From Alitta virens (lineage: Eukaryota > Annelida > Polychaeta > Phyllodocida > Nereididae), in NCBI GenBank assembly GCA_932294295.1, contig OW028584.1, positions 5,917,407 through 5,981,406 of the forward strand: DNA of 64,000 bases, given 5' to 3'. The notes under the pieces were generated by a model. That model did not search any database, was not told the origin of the DNA, and was given only the letters and a program-made list of their open reading frames with translations. Position numbers and translations under genes: made by a program. Of the stretch, positions 44,090 through 55,439 are shown piece after piece; the first letter of the stretch is position 1; the number at the start of each line of letters is the position of its first letter.

Positions 44090-44415
44090 GGCCTAGCTCA
44101 GAGGTAGCGCTCTGGGCTTCCAACCGCTGGGTCCCGGGTTTGATTCCCGGTCGAGCCTAAGTTGGATGGCTGTTTCATCCTTCGTCTCATTGCCATGGTC
44201 CCTGCCTGTCCTAATTAGCCCAACTGGTGCAGAAACACAGGACGTAAAGCCCTAATCCCACCCACCCACCACTGCTGGGTCCCGGGTTCGATTCCCGGTC
44301 GAGCCTAAGTTGGATGGCTGTTTCATCCTTCGTCTCATTGCCATGGTCTCTGCCTGTTCTAATTAGCCCAACTGGTGCAGAAATACAGGACGTAAAGCCC
44401 TAATCACCCACCCAC
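44090..44415 (+). mobile_element. SINE followed by a partial SINE
   Basis: A full SINE (44090-44272) abuts a 5'-truncated one starting ACTGCTGGGTCCCGG (44273-44415). The same pair, minus its first bases, recurs at 51396-51716. Confidence 0.9.
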
Positions 44416-44417
44416 CC

Positions 44418-44806
44418 CACCATCATCCAGTCGACTGCTCTTCAATTTCTCCCTCATGCTCCCACAAATTCGAAATTTAGCAATTTCCTTGAATCTCGTC
44501 TTTTCTAACAAACGCTCAAAAAGTTCCACGAGTTCTTCACCTAAATCTTCCGCTTCTTTTTCCGATAAGATGAGCATCGGTTTCATTTTCTCAAGAACTC
44601 CTTCATTTGCTTCTATTATTCCGAGACACAGTTTGTATTGTCTGACGTCAGGGTGGGGTTCACTCACATTGTAATAACTGGTTATTCTAGTGCGGCTTCC
44701 AAGATCTTGTGGGGTAAATCCAAACCAATCAACAGCATTTTCATTATTACTAAAACGTAATAGGAATTGAATTGCTTGTTCATTGCGGTGCAAGTTTGCC
44801 ACATGC
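44418..44806 (-). pseudogene. Ankyrin-repeat gene, part X, copy E
   Basis: Only part X is present. Part Y is lost, because the SIDE that follows was hit by LINE copy 2. Confidence 0.8.
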
Positions 44807-44997
44807 AAAGGTCCTGGGCCTCCACGCGGCGAGGGTGGAAACACTTGGGGTGAAGTCCTCTATCCCCAGTGGCTAAAGCAGGACAGTGCGCATTGCACAA
44901 GCTGCTCCAGCTATCCAATGCAGACAATTATTGATTTTTTACATGCTTCTGGTTTCTACTACCAACTATAGATAATCAATCTTACCCTAGAGAGCCT
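44807..44997 (+). mobile_element. SIDE, 3' end lost to LINE insertion
   Basis: Runs from GGTCCTGGG to CCCTAGAGAGCCT and is replaced there by the 5' end of LINE copy 2. Confidence 0.9.
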
Positions 44998-45082
44998 GCC
45001 CTCGAAGGTCCTGGGCCTCCACGCAGCGAGGGTGGAAACACTTGGGGTGAAGTCCTCTATCCCCAGTGGCTAAAACAGGACC
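44998..45082 (+). ncRNA. HDV-like ribozyme, LINE copy 2 (weakened P3)
   Basis: Same fold as at 22151, but the loop-side stem reads ACGCAGCGAGGG, so P3 has a C.A mismatch. P1, P2, P1.1 and the J4/2 GGCTAAAA are kept. Confidence 0.75.
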
Positions 45083-45150
45083 GTGCGCATTGCACAAGCT
45101 GCTCCAGCTTTACAGGAGGGTGTGTCCCCTACCATGCAGGGGAAACAAAT

Positions 45151-46569
45151 ATGAATATGTCCGAATCGACAATTTCAGACCGGCTCGCACGTCCCCCGGG
45201 TGAACAAGGTGCGCGTCCCTCAGCGGTAAACCAGGCTGAGGCCGAAAAATTGGCTACTGGTTCCAGATTTGGTAAACGTTTGCGTCCATCATTAGATGAC
45301 GCAAATCAAAGTTCAAATAATGCAGATACATCTAAGCCTTGGCCAAAGTTTCTTGTTACTGGCAGTGATGCTGGGTTTTCCCGACTTTCAGCCATAACAA
45401 TATGCAGAACAATTAAGGAAAGCATTGGTTTTGTTGAAAATACAAGACGTTTAAGCAATACGTCCTTGCTGGTGCAGGTTGCCCACAGGGACCAGTCCCT
45501 GAGATTGCTGGGGTTGGAGGCCTTTGCGGGTGCCCCTGTTAAGGTGGAGCCCCATCGGTTTTTCAACTCCTGCAAGGGAGTTGTAACATCCCATGAGAGC
45601 AGTCTCTGCTCCGATGACGAACTGAGGGACTGGCTAGATGACTACAATGTCATCCACATTCATCGCCAGCCGCCAAGATATTCACGACAGCTTCTCACAC
45701 TGACCTTTGATGGCACAGTTTTGCCTGACAAGGTCAGCATTGGGTTCGAGTGGTGTAGGGTACGTCCCTACATCCCGAACCCAAAACGATGTTATAATTG
45801 CCAGCGATTTGGCCATTTTAGCGGCTCTTGCCGCGCCAAACCAACCTGCGCCAATTGTGGGTCACGGGAACACACCCATTCCCGTGACTCACCATGTACG
45901 AATACATCGTATTGTGTTAATTGTGGAGGTGATGGGCCAGCCTATCACCGTGGCTGTCCCAAATGGCAGCTAGAGAAAGAGATCCTGAAGTTAAAGACCA
46001 CCAAGGATATCTCCTTTCCCCAAGCACGCCGTATAGCTGAACAGGCTGCTGGGGCAAGCTATGCCTCAGTCCTGTCTCAGATGGCTGGACCTAGATCTCC
46101 TTCACCCAGATCATCGCCCAGGCAAAGGATTGACCTAGATCCTAATTATAATTATTCCAAGGCAGGGCAAAGCTTGCAGAAACATAAACCAGAATCTAAA
46201 ACTTTACAGGCAGACGATCACCTCGCAAGAATAAAGCAGCATGCTATAGATGTTGGAAAAGGACATCTTGTAGCTCCATCAGTTAGTGCGTCACAACTTG
46301 TTGTACCCTCACAGGGTGCACCTTCTGGCGTTGAGTCGGAAGAGATACACCAGCCGATGGAAGAGGAGGCAGGGACTACCACCATCCCTAGGCCTCAATG
46401 GGAGGGGGCAATTGATAAAAGATCAATTGTTCCCAAAAGACCCCCCCTCATCAGAAAAACACTAGAAAAATCTAGTGCACTGAGCTTCATAAGACCACCA
46501 TCTAAGCATGGTGGGGTCCCCAAAAAGATCTTAACACCAAAAGAGGCAGCGACTTTGAAGAAAAAGTGA
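45151..46569 (+). CDS. LINE copy 2 ORF1: Gag-like protein
   Basis: 472 residues, the same architecture as ORF1 at 22304, with all three zinc knuckles (CYNCQRFGHFSGSC, CANCGSREHTHSRDSPC, CVNCGGDGPAYHRGC). A window of about 280 bases after the shared N-terminus is much more diverged from copy 1 than either side (see findings). It still has an open frame although its ORF2 is dead. Confidence 0.92.
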   Translation: MNMSESTISDRLARPPGEQGARPSAVNQAEAEKLATGSRFGKRLRPSLDDANQSSNNADTSKPWPKFLVTGSDAGFSRLSAITICRTIKESIGFVENTRRLSNTSLLVQVAHRDQSLRLLGLEAFAGAPVKVEPHRFFNSCKGVVTSHESSLCSDDELRDWLDDYNVIHIHRQPPRYSRQLLTLTFDGTVLPDKVSIGFEWCRVRPYIPNPKRCYNCQRFGHFSGSCRAKPTCANCGSREHTHSRDSPCTNTSYCVNCGGDGPAYHRGCPKWQLEKEILKLKTTKDISFPQARRIAEQAAGASYASVLSQMAGPRSPSPRSSPRQRIDLDPNYNYSKAGQSLQKHKPESKTLQADDHLARIKQHAIDVGKGHLVAPSVSASQLVVPSQGAPSGVESEEIHQPMEEEAGTTTIPRPQWEGAIDKRSIVPKRPPLIRKTLEKSSALSFIRPPSKHGGVPKKILTPKEAATLKKK

Positions 46570-47215
46570 ATATTCATACAAATTCATACCATGCACTACA
46601 AATTTTACTATGATAATATTAAACTCTTTTAACTAATTCATGGACAGTATCATTCAGTGGAACTGTCGAGGTTTCAGAGCCAACTTCGATGAAATAGGTT
46701 GCATGGTCCAAGACTTAAACCCTAGTGTTTTCTGTCTACAGGAAACATTTCTGAAACCTCCAAATAGTTTTAAACTGAGAAACTATCATATGTATAATAC
46801 ATATGGCAATATTACCCACGATAGAGCCACTGGTGGCTCATCAATTTTAGTTAAAAATGGCATCATTCATACCCATATTGCTCTTAACACTAACCTTCAG
46901 GCTACAGCAGTTCGTCTGAACCTGAATAAAACATTCACCATATGTTCCTTATATATTCCTCCACCCTTTCACCTTACAGCCAGTGATTTGCATAACCTTT
47001 ACAATCAACTTCCTGAACCGCGTCTTATCCTAGGAGATTTTAACAGCCATAACCAATTGTGGGGAAGCACTTCCCACAACAACAAAGGAAAAACCATTGA
47101 AGATTTTCTCAATGACCACACCCTTTGCTTGTTCAATGATGGTTCACCTACATATCTTCACCCAGGTCATGGAACATTTTCAGCGATAGACCTTAGTATA
47201 TGTGATCCAGCGTAA

Positions 47216-48032
47216 CCGTTATAGCTGAATGTCGTCTTCCAGACCACTGCTCAATATACACTGCAGAATTAACAGCTATTTACCTTGCCTTAAAGAACAT
47301 CGAGGACTCAGAATCAGATCGTTATGTTATCTGTTCTGATTCAAAATCTGCTCTTCAAGCAATCCAAAATAAACAACTTGATAACCCTGGGATCTTAGAT
47401 GTTCTGATTAAGTATTTCTATCTTCACGAATACAAAGACATAGTATTCTGCTGGATTCCTGGACACGCTGGCATTGAAGGGAATGAAAAAGCAGACCTGG
47501 CAGCAAAAAGGGCTCTTACAAAAGAGATAACTGATTTTACCATTCCATACACTGATTTTAAAATGACTATAAAATCTTTTATCATGTCTTGCTGGCAAAG
47601 ACAATGGAATGAATGTAATAACAACAAGCTGCATTCAATCTTACCTTGCATTCAAAATAAAATACCGAGTAGGTTCAATACTCGCAAAGATCAAGGAATA
47701 TATCACAGATGCCTCATAGGACATTCAAGACTTACACATTTACACCTTTTAGTCAATGAACCGGCACCGGTATGCCAGAGTTGTCGGTGCCCCCTAACAA
47801 TCAAACATATTTTATTAGATTGCAGCCACTTACAACGATTTAGAAGACCTTTGTTTCAAGCTAATACCTTACAACATCTCTTTACCAGATATCCAACCCA
47901 GACAATTATTGATTTTTTATATGCTTCTGGTTTCTACTACCAAATATAGTTAATCAATCTTAACCTAGAGAGCCTCTACATAGCCCACTCAGGTGCTGAT
48001 GAGGCGTTAAACAATAACTCACACACACACAC
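47216..48032 (+). mobile_element. 5'-truncated LINE nested in LINE copy 2 ORF2
   Basis: Carries RNase H to CA tail, starting AACCGTTATAGC. Flanked by TGTGATCCAGCG on both sides, a clean target duplication. Confidence 0.95.
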
Positions 48033-50018
48033 ATGTGATCCAGCGTTATTTCTGGAATTTGAATGGAGAGTATTAGAGGACACTCACGGCAGTGATCATT
48101 TTCCTATTGTCCTACAAAACGTAGAAGGTACAAGAGAAGTGGGTCAACTCCGATGGAAGTTGCATAAAGCGGATTGGACCTCCTTCGAAAAGCACTGCTT
48201 AGAAGCAAATACTATGTCTCATTATAGGAATTGTAATAATCTCGTTGAAGATTTTACTGATGATATTACTGATACAGCCAATAAAACAATACCGATGACA
48301 AAAAATAATTCCAAACGAAGTGCAAGACCCTGGTTTGACGACGAAGTAAGAGAAGCTATTAAAAACCGTAAGAAAGCCCTCAGAATTTTTAAATCACAGC
48401 CGACCATCAACAATCTGAATAATTTTAAGTGCCTGAAAGCCAAAGCGCGTAGAATTGTCAGGCAAAAAAAACGTAGTTGCTGGAGAGACTATGTCTCCAG
48501 ACTCACTGAAAGAACTCCTAGCAATAAAGTCTGGAAAATGATTAAGAAGATTGAAGGAAAGAACCTAGCTTCGCATGTAAGCATTCTAGAAGTGAATGGA
48601 GAACATCTCTCCTCACCAGAACAAATATCAAACGGGTTAGGAGAACAGTTTGCATACAACTCCTCATCGGAGAACTATACGAGAGAATTTCAATGTTATA
48701 AGGCTCAAGCTGAGAGATTAACCCTAAATATACAGTCTGATAACAGCGAAGATTATAACTCCTACATCACCTTAGAAGAACTTCAGAAGGCCATCTTAAA
48801 AGCGACTGACTCTGCAACAGGCCCTGATAATATACATTATCAAATCTTAAAACACCTACCTCAATCCTCTTTAAAAACATTACTGTATATCTTTAATCAA
48901 ATTTGGGAGAAGGGATGTCTTCCATCCCTGTGGAAACAAGCCACGGTCATCCCAATTCCCAAGCCGGGGAAGGATCATAGTGATCCTATGAATTATCGAC
49001 CAATAGCCTTAACCAGTTGTCTATGTAAGACAATGGAGCGAATTGTTACTGATAGACTGGTTTGGTTCCTGGAGTCGAACCAGCTTATCACAGAGTTCCA
49101 ATCTGGATTTCGCCGTCACAGGAGCATTAACAGATAACACGTAGTAGCCATATTCTTTGACCTAGAAAAAGCTTATGACATTACATGGAAATATGGAATA
49201 ATGAAAGATCTCCACGACTTAGGGCTTCGAGGTCGCCTTCCAGTTTTCATCGGATCCTTCCTACAGGATCGCTTCTTTAAGGTCCGAGTGGGATCAACGA
49301 TGTCAAGCCCCTACTCTCAGGAGAATGGAGTCCCTCAGGGTAGTATTCTCTCGCCCACCCTCTTTAACGTCAAAATCAACAGTATAGTAAATTCCATCTC
49401 AGAAAATCTCATGTCGTCCCTATATGTTGACGATTTCCTCATTGCATATCGTTCCAGATATATGCCAACCATAGAACGACAACTGCAATTAAATTTGAAT
49501 AGGATTCACAAATGGTCACTCGAAAATGGCTTCAAGTTCTCTAAACAGAAGACAGTTTGTCTGCCTTTCTATTATTTACGATCAAACCATCCAGATCCAT
49601 CACTAATAATTGACAACTGTCAAATAAAAGTGGTGAATGAAACAAAATTTTTGGGTGTACTCTTTGACTCCAAATTGTCTTTCATTCCGCATATCAAAGC
49701 ACTGAAAGCAAAGTGCCTGAAATCAATGAACCTCCTTAAAGTAGTGAGCAAATATAATTGGGGTGGGGACACAACGGTCCTCCTTCGTCTCTATCGAGCA
49801 ATTACTCGTTCTCGACTTGATTATGGTTCTGTGGTATATGGCTCCGCCAGACCAACTTATCTAAAATGCCTGAATTCTGTACATCATCAAGGGTTGCGAC
49901 TAAGCTTAAGAGCTTTTCGTACATCTCCTGTAGAGAGCTTATATGTACTGGCAGGGGAACCTCCACTTTCCCTTCGTCGTATCAAGTTATCCATGCAATA
50001 CATACTAAAAGTAGCTTG

Positions 50019-50210
50019 GGGGCGGGGGCCTAGCTCAGAGGTAGCGCTCTGGGCTCCCAACCGCTGGGTCCCGGGTTCGATTCCCGGTCGAGCCTAAGTT
50101 GGATGGCTGTTTCATCCTTCGTCTCATTGCCATGGTCTCTGCCTGTCCTAATTAGCCCATCAGGTGCAGAAATACAGGACGTAAAGCCCAAAACACCCAC
50201 CCACCCACTA
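50019..50210 (+). mobile_element. SINE in LINE copy 2 ORF2
   Basis: Flanked by ACTAAAAGTAGCTT on both sides. Its AAAGCCCAAAACACC tail marks it as the source of the hybrid SINEs at 35463 and 38557. Confidence 0.95.
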
Positions 50211-51395
50211 AAAGTAGCTTCAACTCCAACAAATCCAACATATGATGTTATATTTCATCCAAAATACATGCATCATTATGAATCTCGTTCAAACGCCATT
50301 CGACCACTGGGATTACGCATGAAATTCTATCTTGAGGCTGCAAAAATTGATACTACAATCATTGCCGAGACGGAAGTACCACCCATTCCGCCATGGATTC
50401 TCCCAGTCCCGAAAGTTATACTGGATTTGGCAGAGCTTAAGAAAAGCGAAACCAATCCGGTAGACTATCAAAACCTATTTTATAGTATAAGGTTTAAATA
50501 CGAATCGTACAAATTTCTATACACAGATGGCTCAAAAATGGAAAGACGAGTAGGCTGTGCTGTCACTTCTTATAAAACCGTTATAGCTGAATGTCGTCTT
50601 CCAGACCACTGCTCAATATATACTGCAGAATTAAAAGCTATTTACCTTGCCTTAAAGAACATCGAGGACTCAGAATCAGATCGTTATGTTATCTGTTCTG
50701 ATTCCAAATCTGCTCTTCAAGCAATCCAAAATACACAACTTGATAACCCTGGGATCTTAGATGTTCTTATTAAGTATTTCTATCTTCACGAATACAAAGA
50801 CATAGTATTCTGCTGGATTCCTGGACACGCTGGCATTGAAGGGAATGAAAAAGCAGACCTGGCAGCAAAAAGGGCTCTTACAAAAGAGATAACTGATTTT
50901 ACCATTCCATACACTGATTTTAAAATGACTATAAAATCTTTTATCATGTCTTGCTGGCAAAGACAATGGAATGAATGTAATAACAACAAGTTGCATTCAA
51001 TCTTACCTTGCATTCAAAATAAAATACCGAGTAGGTTCAATACTCGCAAAGATCAAGGAATATATCACAGATGCCTCATAGGACATTCAAGACTTACACA
51101 TTTACACCTTTTAGTCAATGAACCGGCACCGGTATGCCAGAGTTGTCGGTGCCCCCTAACAATCAAACATATTTTATTAGATTGCATCCACTTACAACGC
51201 ATTAGAAGACCTCTGTTTCAAGCTATTACCTTACAACATCTCTTTACTAGATATCCAACCCAGACAATTATTGATTTTTTATATGCTTCTGGTTTCTACT
51301 ACCAAATATAGATAATCAATCTTAACTTAGAGAGCCTCTACATAGCCCACTCAGGTGCTGATGAGGCGTTAAACAATAACTCACACACACACACA

Positions 51396-51716
51396 CACAG
51401 AGGTAGCGCTCTGGGCTTCCAACCGCTGGGTCCCGGGTTTGATTCCCGGTCGAGCCTAAGTTGGATGGCTGTTTCATCCTTCGTCTCATTGCCATGGTCC
51501 CTGCCTGTCCTAATTAGCCCAACTGGTGCAGAAACACAGGACGTAAAGCCCTAATCCCACCCACCCACCACTGCTGGGTCCCGGGTTCGATTCCCGGTCG
51601 AGCCTAAGTTGGATGGCTGTTTCATCCTTCGTCTCATTGCCATGGTCCCTGCCTGTCCTAATTAGCCCAACTGGTGCAGAAACACAAGATGTAAAGCCCT
51701 AATCACACACATACAC
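51396..51716 (+). mobile_element. SINE pair, duplicate of 44098-44415
   Basis: A full SINE lacking its first bases and a partial SINE, with the same private variants (GAAACACAGGACG, AATCCCACCC) as the pair at 44090. This direct duplication brackets the X-SIDE-LINE block. Confidence 0.9.
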
Positions 51717-53106
51717 AGCTGCTGGGGCCTCTTCTGCACTCTGAAAAACGAAAGAGAGTAGAGCTATACTGTCATGTCGCCTAATAAAATTTTATAGATA
51801 TCAGAAAGTCAATCAGACTAACTCAGAAATAAATAATCTGCCTACATAGCAGTTCCACAAGAAAAAATTATAATAAAAATCATTTCAATGCCTCAATACA
51901 GAGAGATACATAAAAGGTTTTAAAAACACTAAAACTGATTTCTTATTTTTTGTACATAACTTACATCAGTCTTTTGACCATGGTACTCGTAGCAAGCTCT
52001 AATCATTTGATGTAAATCCACACTGAACTCCTCTTTTCATCCAGGGCAGGTTTGCAGGCCACCAGACTGGCTTGGTTTCAGGTTTACCCCAGCCAATCCG
52101 CCGTCTCTGACCTCCAAAGGATGCTTTCACTACACTGACAGCAAGATGTCTTGTGTCCTGAAAATGAAAGAAAAGTGTTATTGGCATGATAATATAGAGA
52201 CTCTGCACCAATCTCTTTATCTGTCAGTTACTTGATTTTAATGTCTTCCATGCAAATAATTGGGGCTCATGATACACATTGTATAAAAATTATGTATTAA
52301 ATGAAAATTGAGCAAAAAAGGTGAATGTGTAACATGGTGTAGCCTCCAAGCCTTATCATCTCATCATTATGGTCACATAAACTGACTAATCTTCCAACCA
52401 AAACATTGAAAATTTGTTGATGATTTCAGAAACAATATGTTATGTTCTAAAAAATTGGGAATTTAGATTGCAATTTTAGTTATATGGATGAAATTGATAC
52501 ATTTTTAAGTATTTGAAATAACATCAAAAATTATCTGGGTCAGTTTTTGGTAAAAGCAATGCAGAAAAGAATAAATAGATTGTATAAGTAAGTTACTTTT
52601 ATGTGTTGGGAGTGAGCAGAAGGCATGTATATATTGTAATATAAGTGGCCAAGAGAATAAAATTAATTACCTCATAATTCTGTTCTTCAAGTGGTGGTTC
52701 AATCACCGGCAAAATCATTCTGGGGTTTCCCTCTACTTCTATTGGGGTAGCATTTTGTTCGAAACACAAGTAGTCTGGATGGCTGAAAACCTCCAAGTGG
52801 CCCTCAAAAATATCCATCATGGCCTTGCTGCCATGCAATTCGATAGTCCCAGCCTTGTTCTAAAGCATAAATCACACATGCAGATAGTCCCCATGAACAC
52901 ATCTTTTCAACATGCTCACGAAGTAATCTGACTGTCCTGTTGATATCCCTACAAAGTGGTCCTGGCATAGTTGATTCAAAGTTTAAATCCACAAATAGTT
53001 GAAATGAAATAGTGGTCTCCAGTCAGTCTTGAGTGTGTGAAAAAATAATGTCTTATAAATGATCATGAATGATGCAGTAGAATTTTCCTGCCATTCCTGT
53101 TAATCC

Positions 53107-53127
53107 CTCCCCCCCCCCCCCCCCCCA
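53107..53127. repeat. C homopolymer
   Basis: About 18 consecutive C; assembly length is uncertain here. Confidence 0.9.
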
Positions 53128-53811
53128 CCTTGCTTCCCAGCCCTCCCATTGCATGAGCAACCAAGTACACATGCACACCAACATGAGCATGTGGTCACTG
53201 CAGGGCAAATCCTGATTACATCTGTCTTTTCATTTCTCTTCAAGACAATTACAATACCAGATAAACATTTATAATTGCTGTAAACGTGGATGCCAACATT
53301 GTAGAAGGAGTAGAAGCCCTACACATAGACCATGTTGACAAACCAGAGAGGACATCATCCAGATCTTCAAGAAACTCGCACATAAATTCGAGGTAGGTTA
53401 TTTGCTATTTCATCCTTTTTTAAATACAAGATACTCTATTGGTTCGATCATGTACCTGTTCATAATTTCTACTGTCATTGAGTTTAGAGTCACATGACAG
53501 TTGTACAACATGTTTTACCCATGCGTTTTTAAAGTCCATTATTAGTGTATATTCACCCCATCTGAAAATGTGTATGCACTGATTTTGGCTCATGGATTAC
53601 AATTAAGATAGAATTGAGCAGTTGTGTTTTTTTTTTTAGGTAGATCAATACTATATCTCAACATGCATTTACCACAATATCTTCATTCATTATTTAAAAA
53701 CAATTATATAAAGTGTGCTAGTGAAAACATGTACACACTGGCTAGTAATGCCATGTCCACGAGCAATGCTAGTGATGTGACATACACACTTTGTTGGAAT
53801 AGCCTATGAAA
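53128..53811. other. Non-coding right arm of the large element
   Basis: No coding exon I trust. The end holds one diverged unit of the 69-bp repeat (GGAATAGCCTATGAAAGTT). Confidence 0.45.
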
Positions 53812-54583
53812 GTTTAGCCAGAACCGACCTACATTGCATTAGATGCGATGTAGGGTCGGAACGCGTTGTATGGGAATTCTTTGATGTTGACATTTACGAC
53901 ACATATTTCTCCATAAAAATGTCAGCATACCTTATTTCGTCGTGATGCACAGGAGTACGACTCTGTTAACTATCAACTTGTATTCATATTTCACTGAAAA
54001 AGTATGTGGAATTATCCTTTTCAAGAGCGTTTTCAAATTCACGTTTGCTAGTTCATGCTTTTTGTGGTAAATATACACAAGAGGGCGCATCAGTGCGATT
54101 CGGTGCTGATAGCTCTTTATACAGACTGCTTTTCATCCACTCGGAATCTGACAGTAGAATGCCCAAGAAGTACATCAACAAGCACCAAAAACTCTGTTAA
54201 TAATTCACTAAACTTTCGCCATTGCAACGCCCCCAGCAGTCACAGAAATGAGGACAGGTCAGCACTATTCTGTGTGCCACTAGGGGCGTTGAAACGTCGC
54301 CAGAGCCCTCTTGTGAGTTTTTCGGAACTAGGCGGCCATGCTTCAAGCTTTGTTTACCGAAATGTGAATTCGAAAATGGCACAGAAATCGATAAATATTG
54401 GAAGAAATCAACCATATCTGAGCGCGACACAATATAAAAAAGGTATGTCTAACCCTACAGCAGGTGTGTGTTGTGTGACAAACGTTTACTAAAAGGCTAT
54501 TTGCCACTCAAGCCAAAAAGTCAATAATTTTTTCATCCAGGACCTTGTAACCCTGTCCTGTGGACAGGGGACTTGTAGCTAAT
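53812..54583 (+). mobile_element. MITE-like element M1, second copy
   Basis: Inserted in the 69-bp repeat array with TGAAAGTT on both sides. The left end is TAGCCAGAACCGACC followed by a hairpin (CGACCTACATTGCAT with ATGCGATGTAGGGTCG). The body matches 15067-15965 inverted and lacks M2. Confidence 0.65.
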
Positions 54584-54591
54584 GAAAGTTA

Positions 54592-54936
54592 TGCTAGTAT
54601 TGACACATACACACTTGCTAGTTTTAGCATGTCCACAAGTGGAATAGCCTGCAAAAGTTGTGCTAGTATTGACACATACACACTTGCTAGTTTTAGCATG
54701 TCCACAAGTGGAATAGCCTGCAAAAGTTGTGCTAGTATTGACACATACACACTTGCTAGTTTTAGCATGTCCACAAGTGGAATAGCCTGCAAAAGTTGTG
54801 CTAGTATTGACACATACAGACTTGCTAGTTTTAGCATGTCCACAAGTGGAATAGCCTGCAAAAGTTGTGCTAGTATTGACACATACACACTTGCTAGTTT
54901 TAGCATGTCCACAAGTATGCTAGTAATTGCATTTAG
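54592..54936. repeat. 69-bp tandem repeat, five units
   Basis: Units start TGCTAGTATTGACACATA at 54592, 54661, 54730, 54799 and 54868, nearly identical. 69 is divisible by three, which produces a repeated open frame on both strands with no sign of being a gene. It is a subterminal array of the large element. Confidence 0.95.
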
Positions 54937-55033
54937 ACATGTGCTAGTTTAGACAGATAGACGAGTGGTATGCTAGATATTACACATACACACTTAACAC
55001 TAGTGGATGCAATATCTTGCAATATATATATAT

Positions 55034-55072
55034 GGAAATACAGGACGTAAAGCCCTAATCACCCACCCACCC
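55034..55072 (+). mobile_element. SINE, 3' half of the copy at 42548
   Basis: GAAATACAGGACG to CACCCACCCC, followed by TCAAGACAAAGTC. Confidence 0.9.
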
Positions 55073-55431
55073 CATCAAGACAAAGTCAACTCTTCACTCC
55101 TTGTTAATTCTTCGTTCTCTGATAGAATCCATTTCAGCTGATCAGCTGTGGGGCGTGATCCACCCTCTGCACACACACTCAGCATTTCCACAACAATCAA
55201 TCTAACACTAAAATCTCTAGGGCATATCGCATCCCAAACATGTTGTGCTGTTTGACTGTTTCTCACAATAATCCTCACTATGTCCATCACAATGTCCATG
55301 AATCTTGGATTGCTCATTTCCTTCAAATTCTTCTTGGCTGTTTCATTCAGTTTCATCTCGTACGAATGTGATTCCCAGTTTGTCAAAGTTTTTGTCAAAC
55401 TGAGCAACTTCTCAAGTTCTCCTGTGTCCAT
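55073..55431 (-). pseudogene. Ankyrin-repeat gene, N-terminal part
   Basis: A 118-residue frame starts MDTGELEKLLSLTKTLTNWE, with helical segments (PRFMDIVMDIVRIIVRNSQT, DFSVRLIVVEMLSVC), and runs to ADQLKWILSENEELTRSEEL. It may be a death-fold-like helical domain, but I see no diagnostic motif. It joins part Y through the split SINE. The two frames differ by one base at the junction, so an indel has occurred. The start is the first ATG after stops. Confidence 0.5.
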
Positions 55432-55439
55432 TTTCTTTC

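Larger units (their letters stand above)
46640..51311 (+). pseudogene. LINE copy 2 ORF2, split into pieces
   Basis: Endonuclease part 46640-47215; linker and early reverse transcriptase 48033-49137; YVDD part 49201-50018; RNase H and C-terminus 50220-51311. The breaks are the nested LINE, the stop near 49133 and the SINE. The catalytic motifs of each piece are still readable. Confidence 0.92.
44998..51390 (+). mobile_element. LINE copy 2, nearly full length but broken
   Basis: Starts at GCCCTCG. ORF1 (45151-46569) is open. ORF2 (from 46640) is split by a truncated LINE (47216-48032), a 48-bp in-frame deletion with a stop near 49133, and a SINE (50019-50210). It ends in a CA tail. The 3' flank is a SINE, and I see no target duplication, so the right side was rearranged. 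Confidence 0.93.
43732..53020 (-). pseudogene. Spliced gene of the large element, interrupted by retroelements
   Basis: Minus strand. An exon at about 53020-52675 encodes LREHVEKMCSWGLSACVIYA, GWDYRIAWQQGHDGYFEGHL, a TPIEV segment and ILPVIEPPLEEQNYE|, with donor GAG|GTAATT. The next exon, 52158-51967 after TTTTCAG, has ASFGGQRRRIGWGKPETKPV and WWPANLPW, then, after a frame slip, HQMIRACYEYHGQKTDV. The last exon begins at about 51741 after GTTTTTCAG (SAEEAPAAETQL), is cut by the retroelement block 44084-51715 (CAGCTGCTGGGG on both sides), and resumes as a Pro-rich tail ending at 43732. The WWP..LPW segment faintly recalls NRF-1-like proteins; I would not name it. Confidence 0.5.
42699..55033. 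mobile_element. Large DNA-transposon-like element with imperfect inverted ends
   Basis: It sits inside a SINE with GAAATAC on both sides (possible 7-bp target duplication). The left end reads CTATATATATTGCAACATCT then AGCATATT, and TGTGTATATGTAAAATCT. The right end, reversed, reads ATATATATATTGCAAGATAT then TGCATCC, and TGTGTATGTGTAATATCT. The inverted ends are about 60 bases with indels. Both ends are rich in CTAG and TGTGTAT motifs, including tandem arrays at 43366 and 54592. It contains a spliced minus-strand gene (43732-53020). About 7.6 kb of LINE, SIDE and SINE material was added later, so the element proper is about 4-5 kb. The superfamily is unknown to me. Confidence 0.5.

Noticed and set aside
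51967..52211. Naming the WWP..LPW exon as nuclear respiratory factor 1.
   Set aside because: Only a short motif resembles NRF-1; the rest of the domain is absent and the exon lies in a mobile element.
54560..54952. Repeat protein from the ASIDTYTLASFSMSTSG frame and its antisense twin.
   Set aside because: Both come from a 69-bp DNA repeat whose length is a multiple of three. There is no start context, splice site or flanking coding sequence.
42699..55033. A CRISPR array or similar spaced-repeat locus, suggested by regular repeats.
   Set aside because: The repeats are contiguous tandem units without unique spacers, in an animal genome.
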